DNA of 64,000 bases from an uncultured Blastocatellia bacterium (lineage in GTDB: Bacteria; Acidobacteriota; Blastocatellia; Chloracidobacteriales; Chloracidobacteriaceae): assembly GCA_937934745.1 (NCBI GenBank), contig CALGZC010000022.1, positions 1-64,000 on the forward strand, given 5' to 3'. Made by a program: the position numbers and the translations under genes. Positions 34,497-42,624 of the stretch are shown one piece after another; within the stretch, counting starts at the first letter, position 1; every line of letters starts with the position of its first letter. The notes under the pieces were generated by a model. The model saw only the letters and a list, made by a program, of their open reading frames with translations. It was not told the origin of the DNA and did no database searches.

Positions 34497-35638
34497 ACCG
34501 CATAGCTACATTGTTGCAGCAACGGTTACTTGGTTGGTACGACCGCCAGCGGCGCGATTTGCCCTGGCGTACGACCACGGATCCCTATCGCCTGTGGGTA
34601 GCCGAGACATTGTGCCAGCAGACACAGGCCGCACGTGCCGCCGCCTACTACACACGCTTTCTCGAACGCTTCCCAACAGTGGCCGTGCTGGCGGTTGCCG
34701 ACCTGACCGAGGTCCTCAAGCTGTGGGAAGGGCTGGGATACTACCAGCGCGCGCGCCGGTTGCATGAAGCGGCACGGCTGGTCTGCAGGCAACACGGCGG
34801 GATACTCCCGCGCACGGCGGCGGCCTGGCGGCTGTTGCCCGGTGTTGGTCACTATACGGCGGCCGCCGTTGCCTCCATGGCCTTCGGCGAGCCGGTGGCC
34901 GCCGTTGATGGCAATGTGCGGCGTGTGCTGGCGCGCCTGGCGGCGGCCGACATCGGCGACAGTCTGCCACGGCAGATGACCGTCGTCCGTGCCATGGCCC
35001 AGGCATTGGTGGCGGGAACACGTCCGGGCGATGTCAATCAGGCACTGATGGAGCTTGGCGCTACGGTGTGTCGTCCACGGCGTCCGCGCTGCGCTGACTG
35101 CCCGCTTGCCGCCGCCTGTACGGCGCGGCAGGATGCAGTCATTGACCGGTATCCACTCCGTTCACCGCGCAAGTTGCGTCCGGTACGTCCGTTTGTCTGT
35201 TTGCTGGTGCAGTGTGGCGACCGGCGGTTGGTCGTCCGGCGCACAACGACAACGTTGCTGTCCGATCTGTGGGAGTTCCCCACCGACGCCCGTCGTGACG
35301 GCGAAGATGATCGGGCAGCTGCCGAACGACATCTGGGGGAACTGGGGCTGACGGCGCAACATGTACAACCGGGGCCGGCGCTGACACACGACTTCACCCA
35401 CTTCCGACAGCAACTACAGAGCTTTTGGGTTGAAGTCGCCACCCCGAACGACCTGATTGACGTGGACGCTCTGTGGACGACGCCGGACCGGTTGGAAGCC
35501 CTGCCGCTGACCAAGGTCACACGGCGGTTTTGGCACCTCTGGTCAGAGCGCGAAGCGGCACTGGGACGCCTCACCGCCGAGCGCTCGCGCTCATTTGCGC
35601 CAGAGTTTCGTCCTGCATCGTCAGGAGGCGGTCAATGA
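34493..35638 (+). CDS. mutY: A/G-specific adenine DNA glycosylase
   Basis: 381 residues. It removes adenine paired with 8-oxoguanine. Catalytic E38 (VAETLCQQTQ), helix-hairpin-helix LPGVGHYTAAAV, and D139 (AVDGNVRRVL) are present. The [4Fe-4S] cysteines are C193, C200, C203 and C209 in the exact C-x6-C-x2-C-x5-C spacing. The C-terminal Nudix-like domain (from about 225) senses 8-oxoG. GTG 34493 overlaps the SDR stop (GTGA). The 3' end overlaps the convergent gene at 35571 by 68 bp. Confidence 0.95.
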   Translation: MNRIATLLQQRLLGWYDRQRRDLPWRTTTDPYRLWVAETLCQQTQAARAAAYYTRFLERFPTVAVLAVADLTEVLKLWEGLGYYQRARRLHEAARLVCRQHGGILPRTAAAWRLLPGVGHYTAAAVASMAFGEPVAAVDGNVRRVLARLAAADIGDSLPRQMTVVRAMAQALVAGTRPGDVNQALMELGATVCRPRRPRCADCPLAAACTARQDAVIDRYPLRSPRKLRPVRPFVCLLVQCGDRRLVVRRTTTTLLSDLWEFPTDARRDGEDDRAAAERHLGELGLTAQHVQPGPALTHDFTHFRQQLQSFWVEVATPNDLIDVDALWTTPDRLEALPLTKVTRRFWHLWSEREAALGRLTAERSRSFAPEFRPASSGGGQ

Positions 35639-36218
35639 GTTCCAGCAGCCGCAGCGACTGGTGCAACTCCTGCGCCGCCCGTCGGCGTTGTGGTTCAGGG
35701 AGTGCCAGGGCTTCTGCATCGGGTGCCGCTTCCGGGAGGGCCCGGCGCTGACGGCGTTCAGGCGTGTCTTCCTCTTCTCGCGGCAGCACGGCGAGCAAGC
35801 GCCGTGCATTGCGTTGCTGCCGATCAAGCAGCCGCCGGAGCAATTCGCGCCGCATGGTAGGCGTAAGGTGGCGCAGGGCGACATCGTTTCCCAGGGGCGG
35901 GAGAATTGTGCCGGGCATCGTCGGCTGCTGGTTCAGCCCGAGGAGTTCCTCTGTTGCAGACGCCCCGCCGGTAGAACGCAACTGTTCTGCGGCCAGTACC
36001 TGGGATGGGTCGCGGCCCAGGAGGACATCCGGGAGGATGCTTTTTTGTCCAGGAACGTCCGGTGCCGGTAGGCCACGCGGCTGCCCGACCTCGCCGGGTT
36101 GTCCGATAGTCCCGGAAACAGGGTTGAACTGCACGCCACCAACCGGTTTGTTGCCACCTCCGGCCGCGTTGGTAGATGGTGCCGATTGTCGGTTGGTAAC
36201 ACCTCGCACGTCCGGCAT
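35571..36218 (-). CDS. Hypothetical protein, last gene of the SctU cluster
   Basis: 215 residues. The first 90 are Gly/Pro/Gln-rich and probably disordered; from about 115 there are long charged helices (LTPTMRRELLRRLLDRQQRNARRLLAVLPREEED and RRRAAQELHQSLRLLELIDRLLTMQDETLAQM), likely coiled coil. This layout, a flexible N-terminus and a helical C-terminus, is what type III export substrates or their regulators often show, but I recognise no family. AGGAGA lies 9-10 bp before the ATG. It follows sctU by 43 bp on the same strand. Confidence 0.7.
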   Translation of the reverse strand: MPDVRGVTNRQSAPSTNAAGGGNKPVGGVQFNPVSGTIGQPGEVGQPRGLPAPDVPGQKSILPDVLLGRDPSQVLAAEQLRSTGGASATEELLGLNQQPTMPGTILPPLGNDVALRHLTPTMRRELLRRLLDRQQRNARRLLAVLPREEEDTPERRQRRALPEAAPDAEALALPEPQRRRAAQELHQSLRLLELIDRLLTMQDETLAQMSASARR

Positions 36219-36261
36219 CTTGGATTCTCTCCTTCACGTCAACATCAGGACGCTGCCGATG

Positions 36262-37353
36262 TCATGACGGCGCCGATGCCCGCCGGTGGCTTTCTGCCAG
36301 GGTATATGCCCAGCGCAGGACAACGGCAATTGCTTCGTAAAGGTGTTCGGGAATTTCGCTGTTGACTTCGAGTTCATAAAGCGCGCGCGCCAGCGCCACG
36401 TCGCGTTTGATCGGCACGCCGGCCTCACGGGCAATGTTGCGGATTTGCGCGGCGATGAGGTCGGCGCCTTTGGCGACAATCTGCGGCGCATTCATGGTTT
36501 TGCGATCATAGCGCAGCGCGACGGCGACATGCGTCGGGTTGACGAGAACGACATCGGCTTCCTTGACGGCATGGGCGCTGGCCTCATTGAGCAGCTCCAT
36601 GTGAATGGCCCGCCGCTCCGCCTTGATGTGCGGGTCGCCTTCTTGTTCCTTCCACTCTTCCTTGACCTCCTGCTTGGTCATTTTCAGGTCCTGAAGGTGC
36701 AGAAACTTCTGTAAGAAGAAGTCCAACGCGCCCAGCACGACGAAGCAAATTGCCACCGCCAGGCTGAGTTGTAGGACCTGTCCCAGGATGAAGTCACTGG
36801 TGTCGGCCGGAGAGACACGGGCCAGCGCCGGCAGCAGGTGCCGCGAACCCAACACGATGTAGCCGGCGATACCGGCCGCAATGACCAACTTGACCAAGGT
36901 CTTGGCGAACTCGATGTAGGTGCGCGCTTTGAAAAACTTCTGCTGAAAGGCTGAAAATGGATTAAGCCGGTTGATGTCTGGTTTGAGCGCCTCGACAGAA
37001 AACAGCGATCCGACTTGCAGGTAACCGACTAGCGCCGCCAAGACAAAGACCACGCTGAAGAGCGGTGCCAGCGCCAGGGCAAGTGTCGTCAAACCCTCCA
37101 GTAAAGCATCGCCGGCCGTCGCTGCGTCCAACTCGCCTTTGAATGTCGCCGCTTGTGAGAGAGCTTTTTGTGTCAGGCCGACAACCTGCCGGCCGATGAG
37201 CCCGCCGGTCAGCAGGAAAACAATCCCGACAGAGCCGACGAGCAGCGCCGCCGAAACCAAGTCTTGGCTTTTGGCGACTTGCCCTTTCTTGCGTGCATCG
37301 TCCAGCTTTTTAGGTGTTGGTTGTTCGGTTTTCTCTCCGCTACTTTGCGACAT
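36262..37353 (-). CDS. Type III secretion export switch protein, SctU/FlhB family
   Basis: 363 residues. KTEQPTPKKLDDARKKGQVAKSQDL is the canonical cytoplasmic start; four membrane segments follow (about 33-55, 87-112, 150-172 and 187-212). The cytoplasmic part has the linker VKEEWKEQEGDPHIKAERR and the self-cleavage motif NPTH at 272-275, followed by VAVALRYDRK. Self-cleavage after Asn switches the export apparatus from early to late substrates. FlhB and SctU cannot be told apart by these marks; no flagellar gene is nearby, so a non-flagellar role is favoured. Its start overlaps the upstream gene by 14 bp. No SctR, S, T, V or N is in the window. Confidence 0.9.
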   Translation of the reverse strand: MSQSSGEKTEQPTPKKLDDARKKGQVAKSQDLVSAALLVGSVGIVFLLTGGLIGRQVVGLTQKALSQAATFKGELDAATAGDALLEGLTTLALALAPLFSVVFVLAALVGYLQVGSLFSVEALKPDINRLNPFSAFQQKFFKARTYIEFAKTLVKLVIAAGIAGYIVLGSRHLLPALARVSPADTSDFILGQVLQLSLAVAICFVVLGALDFFLQKFLHLQDLKMTKQEVKEEWKEQEGDPHIKAERRAIHMELLNEASAHAVKEADVVLVNPTHVAVALRYDRKTMNAPQIVAKGADLIAAQIRNIAREAGVPIKRDVALARALYELEVNSEIPEHLYEAIAVVLRWAYTLAESHRRASAPS

Positions 37354-37750
37354 AAGGGGGCGTTTCCGTCTTCAAACGCGATAGAATGGAAAGTATCTTC
37401 CGGCGAAAACGCGGGTCGCCGGCTGCCAAGTTGGCAATGTCATCGGCCATTTTCTCACCGAACGGTGACGATTGGATTGCCTCGGAGAAGCTCAACGTCA
37501 ACAACGAATGGGCTGACCGGCGAACGGCGGCAGTGGCTTCTTCCGGGTTGGACAGATTGGATTGTGCCGCAATCACCTCCAGCGCGGAACGCGCCGGGCT
37601 GCTCGGACCGGCAACAGAGGTATCTTCCGCGACCGCTTCCTGCAGGTCGCCAACCAAGCTGCTAAAGACGCCACCGGTGCGCTTCTTGCCTTTTACAGGG
37701 TCTGAAGATGTCGAACCTGAACCAAAGGGTGACCCCGGGCGGATTTTCAT
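37340..37750 (-). CDS. Hypothetical protein immediately upstream of the SctU gene
   Basis: 136 residues from ATG 37750, which has GGAG 7 bp upstream. About 50 low-complexity N-terminal residues (MKIRPGSPFGSGSTSSDPVKGKKRTGG) precede a helical part with LVGDLQEAVAEDT, RSALEVIAAQSNLSNPEEATAAVRRSAHSLLTLSFSEAIQ and DPRFRRKILSILSRL. No family recognised. The tight overlap with the SctU gene ties it to export; the disordered Ser/Gly start would suit a secreted or late-substrate protein, by inference only. Confidence 0.75.
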   Translation of the reverse strand: MKIRPGSPFGSGSTSSDPVKGKKRTGGVFSSLVGDLQEAVAEDTSVAGPSSPARSALEVIAAQSNLSNPEEATAAVRRSAHSLLTLSFSEAIQSSPFGEKMADDIANLAAGDPRFRRKILSILSRLKTETPPYVAK

Positions 37751-37833
37751 GGTGCAGCTCCTTTCACTGAAAGCACCGCACGCGGCCAAACGGCAGCGCA
37801 GTGCAGTCATGACCGGGGACAAATCAGCGAAAC

Positions 37834-38229
37834 CTATTCGGTCAGGGCAGCCATAGTATCGAGCAGTGCCTGAGCCGTGACGGCGTGTGGCGAATCACCG
37901 CCGTCGGCGACAACGCTGCGGAGGACTTCTTCGCCTTCGTCCCTGAATCCACGGTACAGCAAAATCTCCCCACGTTGCACCCGGGCGTACAAGCTGTCAG
38001 GCTGACGGGCGAGAACCGTCTCGCACAACTCCTGCGCCCGGACCAGTTCACCCTGCCGAATCAAGACGCTCGCCAGGGCCAGCGGCGGAAGCTCCAGGTC
38101 CGGGCGTAAAGCGGCGACGCCTTGGAAAACAAGACTGGCGTCATCATAGCGCATCAGGTCGCGCAACAAGAAGCCGGCCTCAAGGACGACACGTAACTCG
38201 TGGTCAGATGGCGTCGGCAGAAGCGGCAT
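37834..38229 (-). CDS. TPR-repeat protein, possible type III secretion chaperone
   Basis: 131 residues from ATG 38229 (a TTG at 38262 is also in frame). Three tetratricopeptide-like units: VVLEAGFLLRDLMRYDDASLVFQGVAALRPD, LALASVLIRQGELVRAQELCETVLARQPD and ARVQRGEILLYRGFRDEGEEVLRSVVADG. Size and repeat number resemble YscG/SycD-type chaperones that hold needle or translocator subunits. With the SctU gene next door this role is plausible, but generic TPR proteins look the same. Confidence 0.8.
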   Translation of the reverse strand: MPLLPTPSDHELRVVLEAGFLLRDLMRYDDASLVFQGVAALRPDLELPPLALASVLIRQGELVRAQELCETVLARQPDSLYARVQRGEILLYRGFRDEGEEVLRSVVADGGDSPHAVTAQALLDTMAALTE

Positions 38230-38288
38230 AGGGGCATCACTGAGAAGTAGCGGGATACACAAGTACCATGCATCCCGCCCGACAACGC

Positions 38289-38648
38289 TTACTTGAGGTT
38301 CTGAATCGCTGCCATTTCGCTGTCGTGCTTGGCCTTCATGAGGTTGCTCAGCATTTGAAACTGCTGTGACAGGCTGTTGGCACGGGTCTGAATCGAGAAC
38401 AGTTGCATCTGCTGGTGGTATTGCTGCGCCAGCAGGGTTTCCGCATCGGCGAGTCCCGGCAGGTTTCCACCGCGCAGCAGCCCGCCGACAATTGAGCCAA
38501 CGCCCGGCGCAACCACGTTGAGCGCGCCACCTAGGATGCCTCCGAAAATGCGACCGAAACGCCCCGGTTCACGAACCGGTGTGGTCGGCTGAGTGTACGG
38601 AGAGGGTGTCATCCCGGGCTGAAGTCCGCTAATCATTGCATCCGGCAT
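38289..38648 (-). CDS. Small protein with a glycine-rich hydrophobic segment, SctU cluster
   Basis: 119 residues; GGAG 9-10 bp before the ATG. A polar start is followed by a glycine-rich hydrophobic stretch (about 30-62, FGRIFGGILGGALNVVAPGVGSIVGGLLRGG) and an amphipathic helix rich in Gln and Leu to the end (LLAQQYHQQMQLFSIQTRANSLSQQFQMLSNLMKAKHDSEM). That is the shape of a small membrane-inserting or polymerising helical protein, such as a translocator or rod/needle-like subunit. No family is recognised. Confidence 0.75.
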   Translation of the reverse strand: MPDAMISGLQPGMTPSPYTQPTTPVREPGRFGRIFGGILGGALNVVAPGVGSIVGGLLRGGNLPGLADAETLLAQQYHQQMQLFSIQTRANSLSQQFQMLSNLMKAKHDSEMAAIQNLK

Positions 38649-38809
38649 AGGTGAAGTCTCCTCAGCGTATTTTCCACAAAATGTCAGGCGTCAGGCCTTG
38701 CCTTCACGCCTGGTTATCGTTGCAGGTTAGCGGTTGTTGCGTGCGAGGTGGTGTTTTTTCGGCTTTTTGCCGGTTCCCAACAGAACCGTTCGGTCGGCCA
38801 GGGAGGTGG

Positions 38810-39058
38810 CTACTCGGCGGCTGCTTGGTAGAGGCTTTCCATCTCATCCAGGAGGCGCCCCACGGCCTGCCAAGCTTGTGCCGCTTGCGAGGCGCGGGCG
38901 GCTTCGGTGGGTGTGCCCTGGCGAATGGCGCGGTCAAGGGCATGGCGTGTGGTGTCCAGTTGGCGACGGAGTGCTGCCAGCTCGTTCGGTGATTGCAGCA
39001 GGGCGTCAAGCGTTGGGTAACGTAACAAGTCGGTAACAGGCAGGTCACTTGCCGTCAT
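38810..39058 (-). CDS. Small helical protein, first gene of the SctU cluster
   Basis: 82 residues from ATG 39058. Two helices are likely: NELAALRRQLDTTRHALDRAIRQG and EAARASQAAQAWQAVGRLLDEMESLYQAAAE, an alpha-hairpin like that of needle subunits or their chaperones. The usual P-(S/D)-(D/N)-P needle turn is not present; the loop reads RQGTPTEA. The frame continues upstream to 39292 but that part is low quality. Function unknown; assignment as a gene rests on the cluster and the helical pattern. Confidence 0.6.
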   Translation of the reverse strand: MTASDLPVTDLLRYPTLDALLQSPNELAALRRQLDTTRHALDRAIRQGTPTEAARASQAAQAWQAVGRLLDEMESLYQAAAE

Positions 39059-39266
39059 GAAGGCTGGCTCTCGGTCGGAGAAGGGTTTTGGTTCATGGTG
39101 ACAGTTATGGTAGCACAAATTTGATCTCGTTGAAGATGCCGGCGGCGTATCTCGTTGGACGGCTGACCGGAAGGCTTCGCCCCTTGGTTGTCGCGCCGGA
39201 TACGCCTGAGTATGCTCATGCACGTTTTGGTGGGCGATGCCGGTTGCCCACGGTGAACAATACGCC

Positions 39267-42200
39267 ATGAACCGTTCTACGCCGTCCGCCACTGCCCCGT
39301 CTCAGTCTGGAAGTCTTGGCACCTGCCCGGTTTCAGCCCGTATTGCGCAGGAATTTGCGCCGGCCGTCCGCACACAGGGCGAGGCACTGCTTCAGGACGG
39401 ACGGGTGATCCGCTTTTCGTCCGGCAAGCAGGGGAGCATCTCAGCCGTCGTGCGCGGTAGCATGGACTACCAGGTTGACCTGCTGCACGACGACGACGCA
39501 CTGGTTGTCTCCTGCACCTGTCTGAGCTTTGAGGAGGGCAACTTTTGTAAGCACATCTGGGCGGTTGTGCGGTTTGCGGAAGCCAAGGGCGTTCTGCCGG
39601 CTGTTGCAGGCAGTCGCCCTTTTCGTCTGATGGCCGACGTGGATTCGCTATTAGAGACGCCGCCTGCGGCCGGCGGTGCTGCCGACCGGCAGGGGAATCC
39701 TGCCCAACCGGTCGTGATCTCTCCGTCCGACTGGCGACGCTGGTTTGCCCAACTGGGGCAGCAGGCGCGCGCTGCCGTATGCGGCGAAGACACGGCGCAG
39801 GAAATCCTCTACTTTGTCAACGTTGAGCACACGCGGGCGCGCGGTTTGTTGGTGGTTGACATCCTGTCGCGCACCCGCAAGCTGGATGGTGACTGGGGGC
39901 GTCCCCGTCCCATTGCCTTGAGCGTCGGACAGATCGGAGCGCTGCCCGAGGCCGATGACCGCCAGGTGCTGGCCCTGTTAAGTGGCGTGCGGGAGTGTGT
40001 GGATTGGGGGCCGCCCACCGAGTGGTCGCCGGTTCCTCCCACCGTCCAAATCCCGATGACGGCTCTGAAAATCCTGATGCCGCTGCTATGCGCTACAGGT
40101 CGCTGTTGGCTGCGACTGAGCGATGAAGCTGCGGCGCTCCAGGACATCCTGCAACAGCCTCCGTTGCGCTGGGAGGCCGAAGCGTGGCGACTGCACTTGG
40201 AAGTGCAGGCCCTGACGGACCCGCCGCACTATCTGCTGACCGGCAGGTTGCAGCGCGGCACGGCATACCAGCCGGTGACAGCGCCGCGGTTGATCACGGC
40301 CGGAGGTTTGGTGTTTTCAGATACGGCCGTGGCACCGTTGCAGGACGACGGGGCTTTTTACTGGATCGCCTCTCTGCGGCAGAGCGGCCCGTTGCGGATT
40401 CCGCTTGCCGACGGTCCTGACCTCGTTGACAAGATTCTCCGCTTGCCACACACGCCGCCGCTGATCCTGCCAGAGCCGCTGCGCTTTGAAACCCTGGAAG
40501 GCACCCCAACGCCGGTGCTACGCCTGCAGCCCTATGACGGCCAGGCAGGTGAGGGGTGGCTGCTGGCGACGCTGAGCTTCGATTACGAAGGACGGTGGAT
40601 TGATGCGGCAGAAGCTCAACCTGGCATCTTTGACGCCGAAAGGCGGCGGTTTATCCGCCGCAACCAGGCTGCTGAGCGCACGGCTGCCAACCTCCTGCGT
40701 GATTTAGGTCTGCGTGCCGTCCCGGCGCCGCCGCCCGGGGCCGAGTACCGCCTCCAAACCAAGCGACTTCCGACCGTGGTGCGTGAGCTAATGACCCAGG
40801 GCTGGCGCGTCGAATCGAAAGGGCGACTATGCCGTCCGATGGGCAATTTTTCCCTTGAAGTCCGGTCGGGTGTGGACTGGTTCGAGTTGCACGGGGCATG
40901 TGATTTCGGAACGGCGAGCGCCGAACTGCCGGAACTGTTGGCGGCGCTGCGGCGAGGGGAGCAGTTTGTCACGCTCTCGGACGGTTCGCTTGGTTTGTTG
41001 TCCGAGGAGTGGTGTCACCGGTACGGCATGTTGGCAACGGTGGGACAAGTTGAAAACGGTCACCTGCGCTTTGCCAACGCACAGGTCAGCCTGCTGGATG
41101 CGCTGCTGGCCGCACAACCGGACGTGCAGATGGATGAGCGCTTCCAGGCATTGCGTGCTGAGGTTCGGCGCTTCAGCGGCATCGAGCCCGTCGCACAGCC
41201 GCCAGGTTTTGTCGGCGCGCTGCGTCCATATCAGCGGGAGGGTTTGGGCTGGCTGTTGTTTCTTCAGCGGTTCGGCTTCGGGGGCTGCCTGGCCGATGCG
41301 ATGGGGCTGGGCAAAACGGCGCAGACGCTGGCGCTGCTGGAGATGCGCCGCATGCGCCGCGCTGCCGAGGGGCTACCTCCGTCATTGGTCGTGACACCGC
41401 GCTCGCTGATTTTCAACTGGCGGCAGGAGGCGGAAAAGTTCACGCCGCAGATGCGCGTAGTAGAGCATACCGGTGTAACGCGCGCCAGGTCGCCGGAGGC
41501 GTTTGCCGACTGCGATCTGATCCTCACCACCTACGGCACGCTGCGCCGCGATGCTCCCTTCCTCAGGCAGATCCCCTTCGACTACGTCATCCTCGATGAA
41601 GCCCAGGCGATCAAAAACGCCCGCAGCGAATCGGCGAAAGCCGCCCGTTTGCTGAACTGTCGCCATCGGCTGGCGCTGAGCGGAACGCCGGTCGAGAACC
41701 ACCTTGGCGAGCTGTGGAGCTTGTTTGAGTTTCTCAATCCGGGCCTGCTCGGCGCCGCGTCGATCTTTCAGGCGACGGCCGCGACCGGGCGCGCCCTCGA
41801 CCCAGGCTTGCAGGGGCTGCTGACCCGCGCCCTCCGTCCCTTCATCCTACGGCGCACGAAGGAACAGGTTGCCCGCGACCTGCCCCCGAAAACCGAGCAG
41901 ACGATCTACTGCGAGATGGAAAGCGCGCAGCGCCGCGCCTACGAGGAGCTGCGCGACCACTACCGCCGAGTCCTGCTGGGGCTGGTGGCGGCAAAGGGCA
42001 TCCAGCGGGCCAAAATCCAGATTCTGGAGGCTCTGCTGCGGTTGCGCCAGGCAGCATGCCACCCGGCGCTGCTCGATCCGTCGAAAGCGGATGACCCCAG
42101 CGCTAAGCTCGATACGTTCTTTATGTACTTGGCCGAGGTGCTCGAAAGCGGCTCGAAAGTGCTTGTTTTCTCACAGTTTACAAGCCTCTTGGCGCTCATT

Positions 42201-42605
42201 CGCCGGCGGTTGGATGCGGACGGAGTAACCTATGAGTACCTTGACGGCCGCACGCGCAACCGCCGGGAACGTGTCGCGCGCTTTCAGTCCGATCCGGAGT
42301 GCAAGCTTTTTCTCATCAGCTTGCGCGCAGGTGGGCAGGGGCTGAACCTGACAGCCGCGGAGTATGTCTTTCTGCTCGATCCGTGGTGGAACCCGGCCGT
42401 TGAGGCACAGGCGATTGACCGCGCCCACCGCATCGGTCAGACCCGCCCGGTGTTTGCCTACCGGTTGATTGTCAAGGGTACGGTTGAGGAGAAAGTTCTC
42501 GAACTCCAGGCGACCAAGCGCGAGCTGGCCGACGCCATTATGACCGCCGACAACAGCTTGATTCACAAACTCGAACGCGCCGATCTTGAACTGCTGCTGT
42601 CGTGA
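39267..42605 (+). CDS. SNF2-family helicase with N-terminal SWIM zinc finger
   Basis: 1112 residues. A SWIM finger is at 83-96 (CTC, 8 residues, CKH), a long middle region follows to about 640, and then the SNF2 ATPase: GLGKT at 680-684, DEAQ box at 777-780, LSGTPVENHLGELWSLFEFLNPG, and the second lobe with VFSQFTSLL, SLRAGGQGLNLTAAEYVFLLDPWWNPAVEAQAIDRAHRIGQ. SWIM domains bind DNA or protein; bacterial SNF2 proteins of this RapA/HepA-like group remodel protein-DNA complexes, sometimes in defence. It stands 200 bp from the divergent SctU cluster. No nuclease or methylase lies next to it, so defence is not supported here. Confidence 0.92.
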   Translation: MNRSTPSATAPSQSGSLGTCPVSARIAQEFAPAVRTQGEALLQDGRVIRFSSGKQGSISAVVRGSMDYQVDLLHDDDALVVSCTCLSFEEGNFCKHIWAVVRFAEAKGVLPAVAGSRPFRLMADVDSLLETPPAAGGAADRQGNPAQPVVISPSDWRRWFAQLGQQARAAVCGEDTAQEILYFVNVEHTRARGLLVVDILSRTRKLDGDWGRPRPIALSVGQIGALPEADDRQVLALLSGVRECVDWGPPTEWSPVPPTVQIPMTALKILMPLLCATGRCWLRLSDEAAALQDILQQPPLRWEAEAWRLHLEVQALTDPPHYLLTGRLQRGTAYQPVTAPRLITAGGLVFSDTAVAPLQDDGAFYWIASLRQSGPLRIPLADGPDLVDKILRLPHTPPLILPEPLRFETLEGTPTPVLRLQPYDGQAGEGWLLATLSFDYEGRWIDAAEAQPGIFDAERRRFIRRNQAAERTAANLLRDLGLRAVPAPPPGAEYRLQTKRLPTVVRELMTQGWRVESKGRLCRPMGNFSLEVRSGVDWFELHGACDFGTASAELPELLAALRRGEQFVTLSDGSLGLLSEEWCHRYGMLATVGQVENGHLRFANAQVSLLDALLAAQPDVQMDERFQALRAEVRRFSGIEPVAQPPGFVGALRPYQREGLGWLLFLQRFGFGGCLADAMGLGKTAQTLALLEMRRMRRAAEGLPPSLVVTPRSLIFNWRQEAEKFTPQMRVVEHTGVTRARSPEAFADCDLILTTYGTLRRDAPFLRQIPFDYVILDEAQAIKNARSESAKAARLLNCRHRLALSGTPVENHLGELWSLFEFLNPGLLGAASIFQATAATGRALDPGLQGLLTRALRPFILRRTKEQVARDLPPKTEQTIYCEMESAQRRAYEELRDHYRRVLLGLVAAKGIQRAKIQILEALLRLRQAACHPALLDPSKADDPSAKLDTFFMYLAEVLESGSKVLVFSQFTSLLALIRRRLDADGVTYEYLDGRTRNRRERVARFQSDPECKLFLISLRAGGQGLNLTAAEYVFLLDPWWNPAVEAQAIDRAHRIGQTRPVFAYRLIVKGTVEEKVLELQATKRELADAIMTADNSLIHKLERADLELLLS

Positions 42606-42624
42606 AGCCGGACTGCCCCGCCCT

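Noticed and set aside
39267-42605. Defence island built around the SNF2 helicase
   Set aside because: Its neighbours are fumarylacetoacetase and the SctU cluster; there is no nuclease, methylase or phospholipase-D gene beside it.
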